NCBI GenBank assembly: GCA_019638575.1
Contig: JAHBTN010000014.1
Span: 1 to 64,000, forward strand
DNA length: 64,000 nt
DNA from: Ferruginibacter sp.
Lineage (GTDB): Bacteria; Bacteroidota; Bacteroidia; Chitinophagales; Chitinophagaceae
Direction of reading: 5' to 3'
Of the stretch, positions 27,772 to 36,268 are shown in pieces. The notes beneath the pieces were generated by a model that saw only the letters and a program-made list of their open reading frames with translations, was not told the DNA's origin and did no database searches. The position numbers and the translations under genes are program-made. Position 1 is the first letter of the stretch; each line of letters begins with the position of its first letter.

Positions 27772-28349
27772 TTCGGATCTTTTAATGTTCCGTAATATTT
27801 TATTAATTCTTTTTTCAAATTTGCTTTTGCCCTGCCAATCAAAGACTCAACAGCGTACAGGGTAGTATTCATTATTTCGGCTACTTCCTGGTAACTCTGC
27901 CCTTCAAGTTTATGCAGCGTAAAAGCAATACGCTGTTTTTCGGGTATCCGCTTTAAAGCATTAAATAACTCACGTGCTTTTTCTTTCTTCTCTAATTCTA
28001 CGCCGGGATGGTTGAACAATACAGGGTGTATATGTTCTTCATCCCCGCTGCCTAATAAACTTTGTACAAAACCAAAGCGCTTTTTTCGCTTCTTTCTTTT
28101 TTCATGATCAAGCGCTTTGCTTACCGTTATCCTGTACAGCCAGGTAGAAATCTTTGCATCGCCTTTAAAAGAACTTATTGACTGGTATGCCTGTATAAAT
28201 ACTTCCTGTGTTATATCATCTGCATCCTCTTCATTTTGAACTATACCCAACGCTGTATTATAAACCATATCCTGCCAATCATCAACCAGCTTTGTAAAAG
28301 CTTGTTCATTTCCCTGCTGCAGTTGTGCAATTAATTCGGGTTGGTTCAA
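27768..28349 (-). CDS. ECF-type RNA polymerase sigma factor (sigma-70 family)
   Basis: 193 residues. Region 2 has FTKLVDDWQDMVYNTALGIV and DADDITQEVFIQAYQSISSF, with KISTWLYRITVSKALDHERK-like sequence. Region 4 has LKRIPEKQRIAFTLHKLEGQ and YQEVAEIMNTTLYAVESLIG. It recognises its own promoters under an inducing signal. The operon order sigma, membrane protein, Spy/CpxP-type sensor, secreted CpxP-like protein suggests that the signal is envelope or metal stress. The outer-membrane receptor gene lies immediately upstream on the same strand with about 30 bases between the end of one and the start of the other, so it may be part of the same transcript or regulon. Confidence 0.92.
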   Translation of the reverse strand: MNQPELIAQLQQGNEQAFTKLVDDWQDMVYNTALGIVQNEEDADDITQEVFIQAYQSISSFKGDAKISTWLYRITVSKALDHEKRKKRKKRFGFVQSLLGSGDEEHIHPVLFNHPGVELEKKEKARELFNALKRIPEKQRIAFTLHKLEGQSYQEVAEIMNTTLYAVESLIGRAKANLKKELIKYYGTLKDPK

Positions 28350-28380
28350 AATGGTTCATTTGTTTATCCTTCTAAATTAA

Positions 28381-31236
28381 TTAAAAGGGGCGAAACCCTC
28401 CACCATGAGGAGGAGGCCCCATCCTTTCCCTGTCGTTATTCATATTAGTTGCACTGGCAGTTCCAAAATTTTTCAGGTTGTAAGTGAATGTGAGCATGAA
28501 GTATTGCTTCAGCACCTGGTTCTGTACATCCTGTATAGAACTGGCAGTAGTTGTACGTGTAATACTTTGGTTTTGTTTCAGCAGGTCAAACACGGTAAGC
28601 TTAAGCTCTCCGGCCTGGTTTTTCAGGAATTTTTTTCCAATCCCTGCATTCCATAACCAATAGTTTTGGTTAAAGCCGCCCGATAAACCACTGTAATTTT
28701 CATTGCTGATATCGTTTTGTAAAAACCATCCTTTTTTATTGAGCAGGTTTAACTGCAAGCCTGCCGACTGCTGAATATATTTTGTGGTTGGGTTAACGGT
28801 ATTTTTTACCGTATTAAAATTGGCTGAATAGTTCAGGTTGAAATCAACATATTCACTGATGTTGCTTGCAAATGCTACACCTGCATTATAGGTTGTTGAT
28901 TGTGATTTGTTTTTTATATTATCAATCATACCCGGTATTTCGCTGTAATTTAAACCGGCATTTATACTCAGGTTTGTTTTTATAAAGGATAATGGCATAG
29001 AGTAAGTTAAGAATGTACGCAAGCTCCAGTAACCATTCATATTTACCGGTACCGATAATTGCGAACCCGGGTGCAGGGTAACAGTGCTGCTCAATACAGT
29101 ATCCTGCCCTTTAATATTGTAAATGGCATTGGTTATATAATTGCTGTTTTGCTGTAAAAATATATTGGCAAAAAAGCTTTTTGATTTAGCGGTATTGGTA
29201 TAAGTGTAACGGGTGCTAAGCATATTACCTACCTGCTGTTTAAGGTTAGGGTTGCCTTTTGAAACAGATAAAGGATCGCTGTTGTTAATTACATCCTGCA
29301 ACTGGCTAACAGATGGCGTATTGGTGCTGGCACGATAAAATACCCTGATGCTGTTTTTTGCATTAATCTTTTTACGCCACATTAAATTGGGTAATAAGTT
29401 ATTAAAATGCAGGTTTACATTGGCTGTATATGGATACGACTGATCGCTGTTAAGTTCGGTGTACTGGTAATTTAATCCCACAGAAAACATATTATCCCTG
29501 TCGCCAATACGGTAGTTTAAGCCTGTAGTGTGTTTTGTGATGATGTTATCGAACTTGTTAGAAAGGCTATCTACAAACAAAGAATATTTATTGCCTGCAT
29601 AATCGTACTTAAACACTTCCAGGTCTGATTTGCTTTTTGAATAAGAGGGAGAGTAGTTTAATTGTAACTGCCCCTTTTTACCAATGGGTTCGGTATAAGC
29701 AATATTTGCCGAAAGCTGGTAGCCATTTGATATAGAGCTGGTATATTGCTGCAGCGAATCGTCGGTGTTTACAATATTGTAATAATAATTAGTTTTATTT
29801 ATGTTATAGGTATCTCCATCATTTTTATTGATAGCTGTTCCTAAGTTTATAGAAATAGTCCTTCCTTTTTTGGCAAAGGCGTGGCGATACAAGATATTAT
29901 TGTTGAAATTATACCCGGTACCTTTTGAGTTGGTATTGTTTAGCGACCTGCTTAAACTATCTGTTGATGAGTAAGAGTTAAAATCCGAAACATCACTGCT
30001 AAGCCTGGTGTTTTGAAAACTTAAACTTGGCATAATCATCAACGAATTCTTATCGTCTATCTTATAATTAAACCTGAAGTTTAAACGGTGGTTATAGTTT
30101 TTTGTATTTGATAAAACATTTTGCTGTTTATATAAAGTGGTATCATTTGCTAAAAAATTTTGTGTGTTTGAAAACTGGTTGTTGTTGGCATTGTTATCGT
30201 TAAAGAAATAGCTTCCCGATACATCTACCTTTTTCCACCATTGGTCAGAATAGTTGATACCAAATGAATTTGTTTTGCTGATGCCGTTTTGAACACCCAC
30301 ATCAAAACTGTTTCCACCACCAAATCCGCCACGGCCGCCACGTCCACCACCTCGGCCACCTCCGCTGCTAATACCTAACAAATCTTGCGAAGCAAAATTC
30401 TGCTGGTTTACATTATTGGCAAGGCCAACAAATGTTAGGCGCATATTGTTTTTAAACATACTTACATTACCTCCTGCACTATAGGTGCCTTGTGTGCCGG
30501 CGCCTGCATACACACGGCCAAACTGCCCATTACGCATACCCGTTTTAGTAACAATGTTTATTGCTTTTACACTGTTACCGTCATCAAAACCTGTAAATGC
30601 GGCCTGGTCGCTCAGTTTATCAAATACCTGTATCTTATCAATAACAGATGCAGGCAGGTTTTTTAAAGCTGCTGTTGCATCGTCACCAAAAAAATCACGG
30701 CCATCAACCGTAACTTTTTTTACCTGTTCGCCGGCTGCTGTTACATTACCGTTTTTATCAACTATTACTCCGGGTAATTTTTTTATCAAGTCTTCGGCTG
30801 TTGCATCGGGGTTTACTTTTAGTTGGTCTGCATTAAATTGCAGGGTATCTCCCTTTTGTGTAACTACCGGTTTTTTAGCAACTACAGTAACTTCATCAAG
30901 CTCTTTAGCCATTTTGGTAAGTGTAAACTGTAAAGCTGTTTTATTGCTTGCCTGTAAATTGATGTTTTGTTCTATGATATTATACCCACTTGCACTTGTT
31001 GTTAAACGATATTTGTCTGCTTTAAGGCCTTTAAAAACAAAATCACCATTGTTATCAGTTAAAACAATGATAGGATGTAATGAGTCTGACTGGGCTCTTA
31101 GCTCTACAGTGGCCCCGGCAATGGGCCCTTTATTGTCCTTGTCTGATAGTTTACCTTTTAATGTTATATCCTGGCTTTTGGCAATTACAGCTACCAGGCT
31201 AAAAATCAATACTAAAAAAACGGGTTTTAAACGCAT
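28381..31236 (-). CDS. Large outer-membrane beta-barrel receptor (TonB-dependent receptor-like)
   Basis: 951 residues with a signal peptide (MRLKPVFLVLIFSLVAVIAK). An N-terminal carboxypeptidase-regulatory-like domain (ITLKGKLSDKDNKGPIAGAT to about 100) is followed by a plug-like region (GDTLQFNADQLKVNPDATAE, VKKVTVDGRDFFG, DKIQVFDKLSDQA) and a barrel of the outer membrane beta-barrel family 3 type. No obvious N-terminal TonB box is visible. A glycine/arginine-rich insert sits near residues 290-312. No SusD partner is next to it, so this is not a classic SusCD locus. Substrate is unknown. It lies directly upstream of the ECF sigma gene on the same strand. Confidence 0.88.
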   Translation of the reverse strand: MRLKPVFLVLIFSLVAVIAKSQDITLKGKLSDKDNKGPIAGATVELRAQSDSLHPIIVLTDNNGDFVFKGLKADKYRLTTSASGYNIIEQNINLQASNKTALQFTLTKMAKELDEVTVVAKKPVVTQKGDTLQFNADQLKVNPDATAEDLIKKLPGVIVDKNGNVTAAGEQVKKVTVDGRDFFGDDATAALKNLPASVIDKIQVFDKLSDQAAFTGFDDGNSVKAINIVTKTGMRNGQFGRVYAGAGTQGTYSAGGNVSMFKNNMRLTFVGLANNVNQQNFASQDLLGISSGGGRGGGRGGRGGFGGGNSFDVGVQNGISKTNSFGINYSDQWWKKVDVSGSYFFNDNNANNNQFSNTQNFLANDTTLYKQQNVLSNTKNYNHRLNFRFNYKIDDKNSLMIMPSLSFQNTRLSSDVSDFNSYSSTDSLSRSLNNTNSKGTGYNFNNNILYRHAFAKKGRTISINLGTAINKNDGDTYNINKTNYYYNIVNTDDSLQQYTSSISNGYQLSANIAYTEPIGKKGQLQLNYSPSYSKSKSDLEVFKYDYAGNKYSLFVDSLSNKFDNIITKHTTGLNYRIGDRDNMFSVGLNYQYTELNSDQSYPYTANVNLHFNNLLPNLMWRKKINAKNSIRVFYRASTNTPSVSQLQDVINNSDPLSVSKGNPNLKQQVGNMLSTRYTYTNTAKSKSFFANIFLQQNSNYITNAIYNIKGQDTVLSSTVTLHPGSQLSVPVNMNGYWSLRTFLTYSMPLSFIKTNLSINAGLNYSEIPGMIDNIKNKSQSTTYNAGVAFASNISEYVDFNLNYSANFNTVKNTVNPTTKYIQQSAGLQLNLLNKKGWFLQNDISNENYSGLSGGFNQNYWLWNAGIGKKFLKNQAGELKLTVFDLLKQNQSITRTTTASSIQDVQNQVLKQYFMLTFTYNLKNFGTASATNMNNDRERMGPPPHGGGFRPF

Positions 31237-31448
31237 AAAAATTATCTTTTGTACGCCTTATTAGACGACATCTTTTAAATAAACCGGCGCAACAGGCAGC
31301 GTTTTTAAGCTAAAAAAACTCCATTGAATTAAATACGGTATTTATGCAGTATAAATGGCAATTTCAATGGATTAACGGAGTATTATGAATACCTGCAAAA
31401 AAAATTAATCTTTTAAAGTTAACTTGCGCCCTTAAATAAACGACATAT

Positions 31449-31946
31449 ATGGAATACAGTAAATTGGTTTCGGTAACAGGATTGCCCGGATTGTTTGAGT
31501 TATTATCTTCAAAAGCCGATGGCGGCGTGGTAAAATCGCTTGAAGACAAAAGCACAAAGTTTGTTAGCACAAGGGTGCATAATTTTTCACATATTGAAAG
31601 TATTGAGGTTTTTACCACAGCAGATAATGTAAACCTGGCCGATGTATTTAAAGCCATGGCGGCAAGCAATGAAAAACTACCTGCCGAAAAAGATGCAGCA
31701 GCTATTAAAAAATATTTTGAAACAGTTTATCCTGCAATGGATTTTAGCAGGGTATATGCCAGCGATATGAAAAAGATGGTGAAATGGTTTACCATCTTAC
31801 AGGCAAATAATATAGAGATAAAATTATCTGATTTGCCCGAAACCGACACCTCAACAGATAATAAACCCAAAGCAGTAGAACAAAAAGCAGCAGCCGTAAA
31901 AAATGCCCCTGCCAAAAAAATTAATGCACCAAGGAAGATGGCATAA
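31449..31946 (+). CDS. DUF5606 family protein
   Basis: 165 residues, cytosolic. MEYSKLVSVTGLPGLFELLS, SLEDKSTKFVSTRVHNFSHI and IEVFTTADNVNLADVFKAM are the strongly conserved N-terminal DUF5606 features, a family almost confined to Bacteroidetes. The C-terminal 40 residues are Lys/Ala-rich and probably disordered. Function unknown. It precedes the M3 peptidase gene by 115 bases on the same strand. Confidence 0.9.
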   Translation: MEYSKLVSVTGLPGLFELLSSKADGGVVKSLEDKSTKFVSTRVHNFSHIESIEVFTTADNVNLADVFKAMAASNEKLPAEKDAAAIKKYFETVYPAMDFSRVYASDMKKMVKWFTILQANNIEIKLSDLPETDTSTDNKPKAVEQKAAAVKNAPAKKINAPRKMA

Positions 31947-32060
31947 TCATCGCCTGCATATTCATTTTTTGTAAAAAGTTTTGGAAATTTCCATGTAAAA
32001 ATTTGTTTTAAAAAAGGTAACCGGGCATTATGTGGCCGGGTTAAATACAACAACAGCACA

Positions 32061-33776
32061 ATGAATTACACTGCAGATATAAAAAAATTACCAAGGCATT
32101 ATGTTCCACAAAATTTTGTTATCACAGATTGGCCGGGCCTGGAACCCTTCTTTATTGAGTTGCTTGAAAGGAAAATTGAAAATAAAGAAGAACTGGAAAA
32201 ATGGCTGAAAGACCAGAGTGAACTGGAGGCTGTAATTAATGAGGATGCCTGCTGGCGACAAATAAAGATGACCTGCGATACCGAAAACAAAGCACTGGAA
32301 GAAGCTTTTACTTTTTTCTGTATGGAGATTCAGCCAAAAATTCAGCCCTATGCCGATGAATTGAATAAGAAACTGGTAAATCACCCATTAACAAAAGAGT
32401 TGGATGCCGATAAATATTTTACGTATCTGCGTAACATAAAAAAAAGTATTGAGTTATTTAGGGAAGCTAATATTCCGTTGCAGGCCGAGCTGGCTGTAAT
32501 GCAGCAACAATACGGCTCCATCTCCGGTAAAATGACCGTAACTGTGCAAGGCAAAGAGTACACTTTACAACAAGCTGCAAAGTTTTTAGAAAACCCCGAC
32601 AGGAAAATAAGAGAAGAAGTTTATTATAAAATAAATGAAAGAAGGCTTCTTGATAAAGATGAACTGGATAAATTATATGACCAGTTAATTGAAAAAAGAA
32701 ACCAGGAAGCATTGAATGCAGGCTTTGATAATTACCGTGATTACCGCTTTAAAGAATTGGGGCGCTTTGATTACAAAAAAGAAGACTGTTTTAAATTTCA
32801 TGAGGCAGTAAAGCAACATGTACTTCCGCTGGTTAACATTATTTATCAAAAGAAAAAAGAAAAACTTGGGCTTGATACATTACGGCCCTGGGATATTGAA
32901 GCAGAGCCGGCCAACATTAAACCTTTACAGCCTTTTACTACCAGCGAAGAGCTTATAGAGAAATCAATTGCCTGCTTTACAAAGCTGCGCCCGTTTTTTG
33001 GACAGTGCCTTTCAAAAATGCAGGCAATGAAACACCTTGACCTGGATAGCCGCAAAGGAAAGGCCCCCGGCGGTTACAACTGCCCGCTTGCAGAAAGCGG
33101 CGCTCCTTTTATTTTTATGAATGCAGCCGGGCAAATGCACGATGTTACCACCATGCTGCACGAAGGTGGACATGCTGTTCATTCTTTTTTGGCACATCCG
33201 TTAGAGTTGAATGGCTTTAAAGAATATCCCATGGAAATTGCTGAAGTAGCTAGCATGGCTATGGAGCTGATGAGTATGGATGAATGGGAAACCTTTTTTA
33301 CCAGCGATACAGATTTAAAAAGAGCAAAAGAACACCAGTTAGAAAGGGTGATAACCATTTTTCCGTGGATTGCAGTAATAGATAAATTTCAGCACTGGAT
33401 TTACGAAAACCCTAATCATACACATGAAGAAAGAACCGCTTCGTGGGTTTCAATAGTTAAAGAATTTGAAGATGATGTGATTGATTACAGTGGGCTGGAA
33501 ACTTTTAGAAGCAATGCATGGCAGCGCCAGTTACATTTATTTGAAGTGCCATTTTATTATATAGAATATGGTATTGCACAATTGGGTGCCATTGGTATAT
33601 GGATGCAGTTTAAAGAAAACAAAGAACAGGCAATGGATAATTATTGCAAAGCGCTTTCTTTGGGTGGCACTAAAACATTGCCTGAACTTTATGCGGCTGC
33701 AGGTTTAAAATTTGATTTTAGCCCAGATAAAATAAAAGTGCTGATGGATTTTGTAGAAAAAGAAATGAACAAATAA
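32061..33776 (+). CDS. M3-family oligoendopeptidase
   Basis: 571 residues, cytosolic. The zinc motif HEGGHAVHSFLAHP lies near residue 370, with the downstream Glu in PMEIAEVASMAMELM, as in thimet-like M3 enzymes (PepF/oligopeptidase F group). It cleaves short peptides inside the cell. N-terminal helices (LEPFFIELLERKIENKEELE) match the family. It appears to be transcribed alone or after the DUF5606 gene. Confidence 0.95.
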   Translation: MNYTADIKKLPRHYVPQNFVITDWPGLEPFFIELLERKIENKEELEKWLKDQSELEAVINEDACWRQIKMTCDTENKALEEAFTFFCMEIQPKIQPYADELNKKLVNHPLTKELDADKYFTYLRNIKKSIELFREANIPLQAELAVMQQQYGSISGKMTVTVQGKEYTLQQAAKFLENPDRKIREEVYYKINERRLLDKDELDKLYDQLIEKRNQEALNAGFDNYRDYRFKELGRFDYKKEDCFKFHEAVKQHVLPLVNIIYQKKKEKLGLDTLRPWDIEAEPANIKPLQPFTTSEELIEKSIACFTKLRPFFGQCLSKMQAMKHLDLDSRKGKAPGGYNCPLAESGAPFIFMNAAGQMHDVTTMLHEGGHAVHSFLAHPLELNGFKEYPMEIAEVASMAMELMSMDEWETFFTSDTDLKRAKEHQLERVITIFPWIAVIDKFQHWIYENPNHTHEERTASWVSIVKEFEDDVIDYSGLETFRSNAWQRQLHLFEVPFYYIEYGIAQLGAIGIWMQFKENKEQAMDNYCKALSLGGTKTLPELYAAAGLKFDFSPDKIKVLMDFVEKEMNK

Positions 33777-33824
33777 TCTTTGTTGGTTTAATTGTGCCGC
33801 TTTATTAGCATATAGCCAATATAA

Positions 33825-34250
33825 TTATTTACACTTATTGCAAATTCCGCTTATTACAACATCTGTTTGCTTTTGTGTAAAACCCTTAGGGAGCCTCACT
33901 TCAGGAATTATCACATTTTCTAAACAAATAGTTTTATCGCAAACATCGCATATAAAATGTACATGGTTATCGTGATGATGCCCGGCCTCACAATTATCTT
34001 TACATAAGGCGTATAAAATAGAATTATCGGTAGTAGGTATATTATGTATGATGCCTTTTTCAACAAAAGTTTGCAAGGTTCGGTACACGGTAACCCGGTC
34101 AAAACTTGCATCGGTATTTTTTTCAATGTCGGCATGTGCAAGTGCACCAGGGCTGTTTAAAAACATGTTCAATATTTTTTTACGGCCTTCGGTTATACTG
34201 AGTTGGTTTTTTTTAAGTATGTCTGCAATTTGTTCCATCATAAAGTTCAT
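33825..34250 (-). CDS. Fur-family metal-dependent repressor (Zur-like)
   Basis: 141 residues. The winged helix is at residues 16-85 (SITEGRKKILNMFLNSPGAL, SFDRVTVYRTLQTFVEKGII). The C-terminal metal site includes HHHDNHVHFICDVCDKTICL, and the two CxxC pairs (CDVC and CNKC at the end) make a structural zinc site. The neighbours are a SCO1 gene and a MerC gene, and an operator-like palindrome lies in front of MerC; this favours zinc over iron as the effector, but the two cannot be told apart from sequence alone. Confidence 0.9.
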   Translation of the reverse strand: MNFMMEQIADILKKNQLSITEGRKKILNMFLNSPGALAHADIEKNTDASFDRVTVYRTLQTFVEKGIIHNIPTTDNSILYALCKDNCEAGHHHDNHVHFICDVCDKTICLENVIIPEVRLPKGFTQKQTDVVISGICNKCK

Positions 34251-34280
34251 TTAAATAAAAATTAGTTTTTTTAAAAACTA

Positions 34281-35015
34281 TCAATTAGGGTTACTGCTGA
34301 AACCATTCATAAAATGCTTACTGGTAACTTTTTCTTTTAGTAAGCCCTTAATATCTTTAAAAAGTTTTTGCATATCATCTTCTACCAGCCCATCATAAAT
34401 GCCACGTACCCGGCGCTGCTTATCTACAAGGGCAAAAAACTGTGTGTGTATAAATTGCTCGTTGATGTTTTGTGTGGAGTCTGGCTTATTATTGTCGATA
34501 AGATAACTCTGCCGGGCCATTTTATAAAGAGCATCTTTATCGCCGGTAACAAAATCCCAGTTTGGGTTAACTACCGGTTGCTGTTTGTTATTGGCGCTAT
34601 CATAAAATATATTGTATGAGCCGTCTTCATTTTTTTCCAGTTTTCCATTAATCATCTTTGCCTCATAGGCTTTTAATAAGGGTACCGAATCGGTCTCGGG
34701 CATACATGTATGCGACAGGATGAGGAACCCGGGTTCGTCTTTAAATTTATCAAAAACCCTACGCATATTGGCATTCATTTTTGGACAAATGCCTTTGCAG
34801 GTTGTAAAAAAATATTCGGTTACATATACTTTGCCATCTACGTCATCCTGTGTTATTTTTTTTCCATCCTGGTTGATGAATGAAAAATCCTGCACATTTT
34901 CATTTAAAACCGGCAATAACGATTTTGTTAAATCTTCATCTTTAAAAACAAAAAATAAAAATGCAGCAATAAGTAAAGTAAAAAAAGCTACATAAAACAA
35001 CACTCGCTTAATCAT
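34281..35015 (-). CDS. SCO1/SenC-family copper chaperone-like protein
   Basis: 244 residues with an N-terminal membrane anchor (VLFYVAFFTLLIAAFLFFV). The thioredoxin-like domain has FINQDGKKITQDDVDGKVYV, the copper-binding Cys pair in FFTTCKGICPKM (CxxxC) and a later GDKDALYKMARQSYLI region. SCO1 delivers copper to cytochrome c oxidase or acts as a thiol reductase in the periplasm. It lies about 30 bases upstream of the Fur-family gene in the same direction, so both may be on one transcript. Confidence 0.9.
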   Translation of the reverse strand: MIKRVLFYVAFFTLLIAAFLFFVFKDEDLTKSLLPVLNENVQDFSFINQDGKKITQDDVDGKVYVTEYFFTTCKGICPKMNANMRRVFDKFKDEPGFLILSHTCMPETDSVPLLKAYEAKMINGKLEKNEDGSYNIFYDSANNKQQPVVNPNWDFVTGDKDALYKMARQSYLIDNNKPDSTQNINEQFIHTQFFALVDKQRRVRGIYDGLVEDDMQKLFKDIKGLLKEKVTSKHFMNGFSSNPN

Positions 35016-35074
35016 CTCAATTTATTTTTACAAATTTACAACCCTTTCAAAGACCAAAACAAAGCTACTTTTAT

Positions 35075-35097
35075 TTTTTGCAACATTGGTGCAAAAA
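35075..35097. promoter_or_regulatory. Palindromic operator (probable Zur/Fur-type site) in the MerC promoter
   Basis: TTTTTGCA-ACATTGG-TGCAAAAA is an 8-bp inverted repeat with a 7-base spacer. It covers the -33 TTG (35078-35080) and runs into the spacer to the -7 box. A repressor bound here would block RNA polymerase. A Fur-family gene sits 1 kb away. That it is the cognate regulator is inference. Confidence 0.6.
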
Positions 35098-35107
35098 TGT
35101 ATCTTTA
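35078..35107 (+). promoter_or_regulatory. Promoter of the MerC-like gene (TTG, 19 bp, TATCTTTA)
   Basis: TTG at 35078-35080 and TATCTTTA at 35100-35107 are spaced by 19 bases, the standard Bacteroidetes -33/-7 architecture, with the ATG at 35116. It overlaps the palindromic operator. Confidence 0.6.
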
Positions 35108-35115
35108 CGGTTTCT

Positions 35116-35505
35116 ATGAATATAAAATTAAACTGGGATGCCCTTGGGATTGCCACATCAATAGCTTGTGCTATTCATTGTGCATTGCTGCCCATCCTGT
35201 TAACATCATTGCCGATATTTGGCACAGATATTATACATAATTTATTTTTTGAATGGTGTATGATTGCAATTGCTTTTTTGGTTGGCTCTTATTCACTTTT
35301 TCATGGTTTTAAAAAGCATCACCACACTTTATTGCCTGTTTTGATTTTTAGTGCAGGGTTTGTTTTTTTAGTATTAAAACAATTTAGTGCAGCTTACGAA
35401 ATTCTTTTTTTAATAATTGCTGTTTCATTCATTATTAGCGCACATTTTTATAATTACCGGCTTTGCCATAAAAGCAAATGTTCATCACCACATCACACGC
35501 ATTAA
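35116..35505 (+). CDS. MerC-domain membrane protein
   Basis: 129 residues from ATG 35116. A longer frame reaches upstream through the operator and promoter, so I rejected that start. About four membrane helices; the first contains SIACAIHCALLPILL, with the Cys and His typical of MerC inner-membrane metal uptake proteins. The C-terminus is His/Cys-rich (CHKSKCSSPHHTH). MerC proteins carry Hg(II), but the Bacteroidetes homologues near Fur/Zur genes more likely carry zinc or another divalent metal. No merA, merP or merR is present, so mercury detoxification is unlikely here. Confidence 0.8.
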   Translation: MNIKLNWDALGIATSIACAIHCALLPILLTSLPIFGTDIIHNLFFEWCMIAIAFLVGSYSLFHGFKKHHHTLLPVLIFSAGFVFLVLKQFSAAYEILFLIIAVSFIISAHFYNYRLCHKSKCSSPHHTH

Positions 35506-35554
35506 TACTATACCGTTTTTAATTTCTTATTTTTAATAAACTAAATTAAATACC

Positions 35555-35983
35555 ATGATAAAAAATATCTGTGTAATTGTGTGTGTGTTAATTTTTTCAC
35601 ATATTGCTACAGCACAAAGCAAAGATGAAATAGCTATACGTAATGTGCTGGATAGGCAGTTACAGGCATGGAACAATGGCGATGTAGAAAAATTTATGGA
35701 TGGATATTGGCAAAACGATTCTTTAATGTTTATTGGTAAAGCTGGTATTACATACGGTTGGCAAAACACATTGAATAATTATAAAAAAGGATATCCCGAT
35801 ACGGCTGCAATGGGCAAATTAAAATTTGATATACTGGTAGTAAAGCGTTTGTCTGTATTGTATTATTTTATTGTGGGCAAATGGCATTTAACAAGGAGTG
35901 TGGGCGATATAGGAGGGCATTTTACACTGTTATTTAAAAAAGTAAAAAATAAATGGGTTATTGTGGCCGACCATAGCAGTTAA
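35555..35983 (+). CDS. Secreted DUF4440/SnoaL-like protein
   Basis: 142 residues with a signal peptide ending in ATAQ. The mature domain (IRNVLDRQLQAWNNGDVEKF, MDGYWQNDSLMFIG, YFIVGKWHLTRS, GHFTLLFKKVKNKWVIVADH) is the nuclear transport factor 2 fold used for small-molecule binding or catalysis. The pattern is typical of DUF4440 proteins. The ligand is unknown. It is followed within one base by a convergent small membrane protein gene. Confidence 0.82.
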   Translation: MIKNICVIVCVLIFSHIATAQSKDEIAIRNVLDRQLQAWNNGDVEKFMDGYWQNDSLMFIGKAGITYGWQNTLNNYKKGYPDTAAMGKLKFDILVVKRLSVLYYFIVGKWHLTRSVGDIGGHFTLLFKKVKNKWVIVADHSS

Positions 35984-36202
35984 TTATAATTTCCATTTAC
36001 GTTTAAGGTAAATAAAAAGTGCCACAAGGGTTATAAGAAAACCTGCATAATAAATATAATTAGTTAACCGGGCCTTGTTCTCAAAAAAAGCAAATCCTTT
36101 ATATATACCGATATAAACATTGGCTATCATCCATATCAATACAATGGAAACAGTGTTTATTATCTTTAATAAAAGCTCTTTAGTTTCATCTTCCATTCCC
36201 AT
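35984..36202 (-). CDS. Small two-helix membrane protein, function unknown
   Basis: About 72 residues from an ATG at 36202, with an in-frame GTG two codons upstream. Two membrane segments (IINTVSIVLIWMIANVYIGI and IYYAGFLITLVALFIYL) are separated by a short loop; the C-terminus is basic (KRKWKL). No family is recognised. Short genes like this are often missed. Confidence 0.55.
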   Translation of the reverse strand: MGMEDETKELLLKIINTVSIVLIWMIANVYIGIYKGFAFFENKARLTNYIYYAGFLITLVALFIYLKRKWKL

Positions 36203-36268
36203 AATCACCCTTCATACCTAATTGGAGGAATAAAGTTGTATAAAATTAATCAAAATAAATATGGGCTT

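Noticed and set aside
30485-31264. 259-residue frame on the plus strand
   Set aside because: It lies wholly opposite the outer-membrane receptor gene, has no family features and is Ser/Thr/Leu-rich in a way typical of antisense frames.
34048-34254. Mercury-resistance operon idea for the MerC region
   Set aside because: There is no MerR, MerA, MerT or MerP gene. The regulator is Fur-like, so another divalent metal is more likely.
35086-35115. Longer start for the MerC-like protein
   Set aside because: It would put the start codon inside the operator and promoter.
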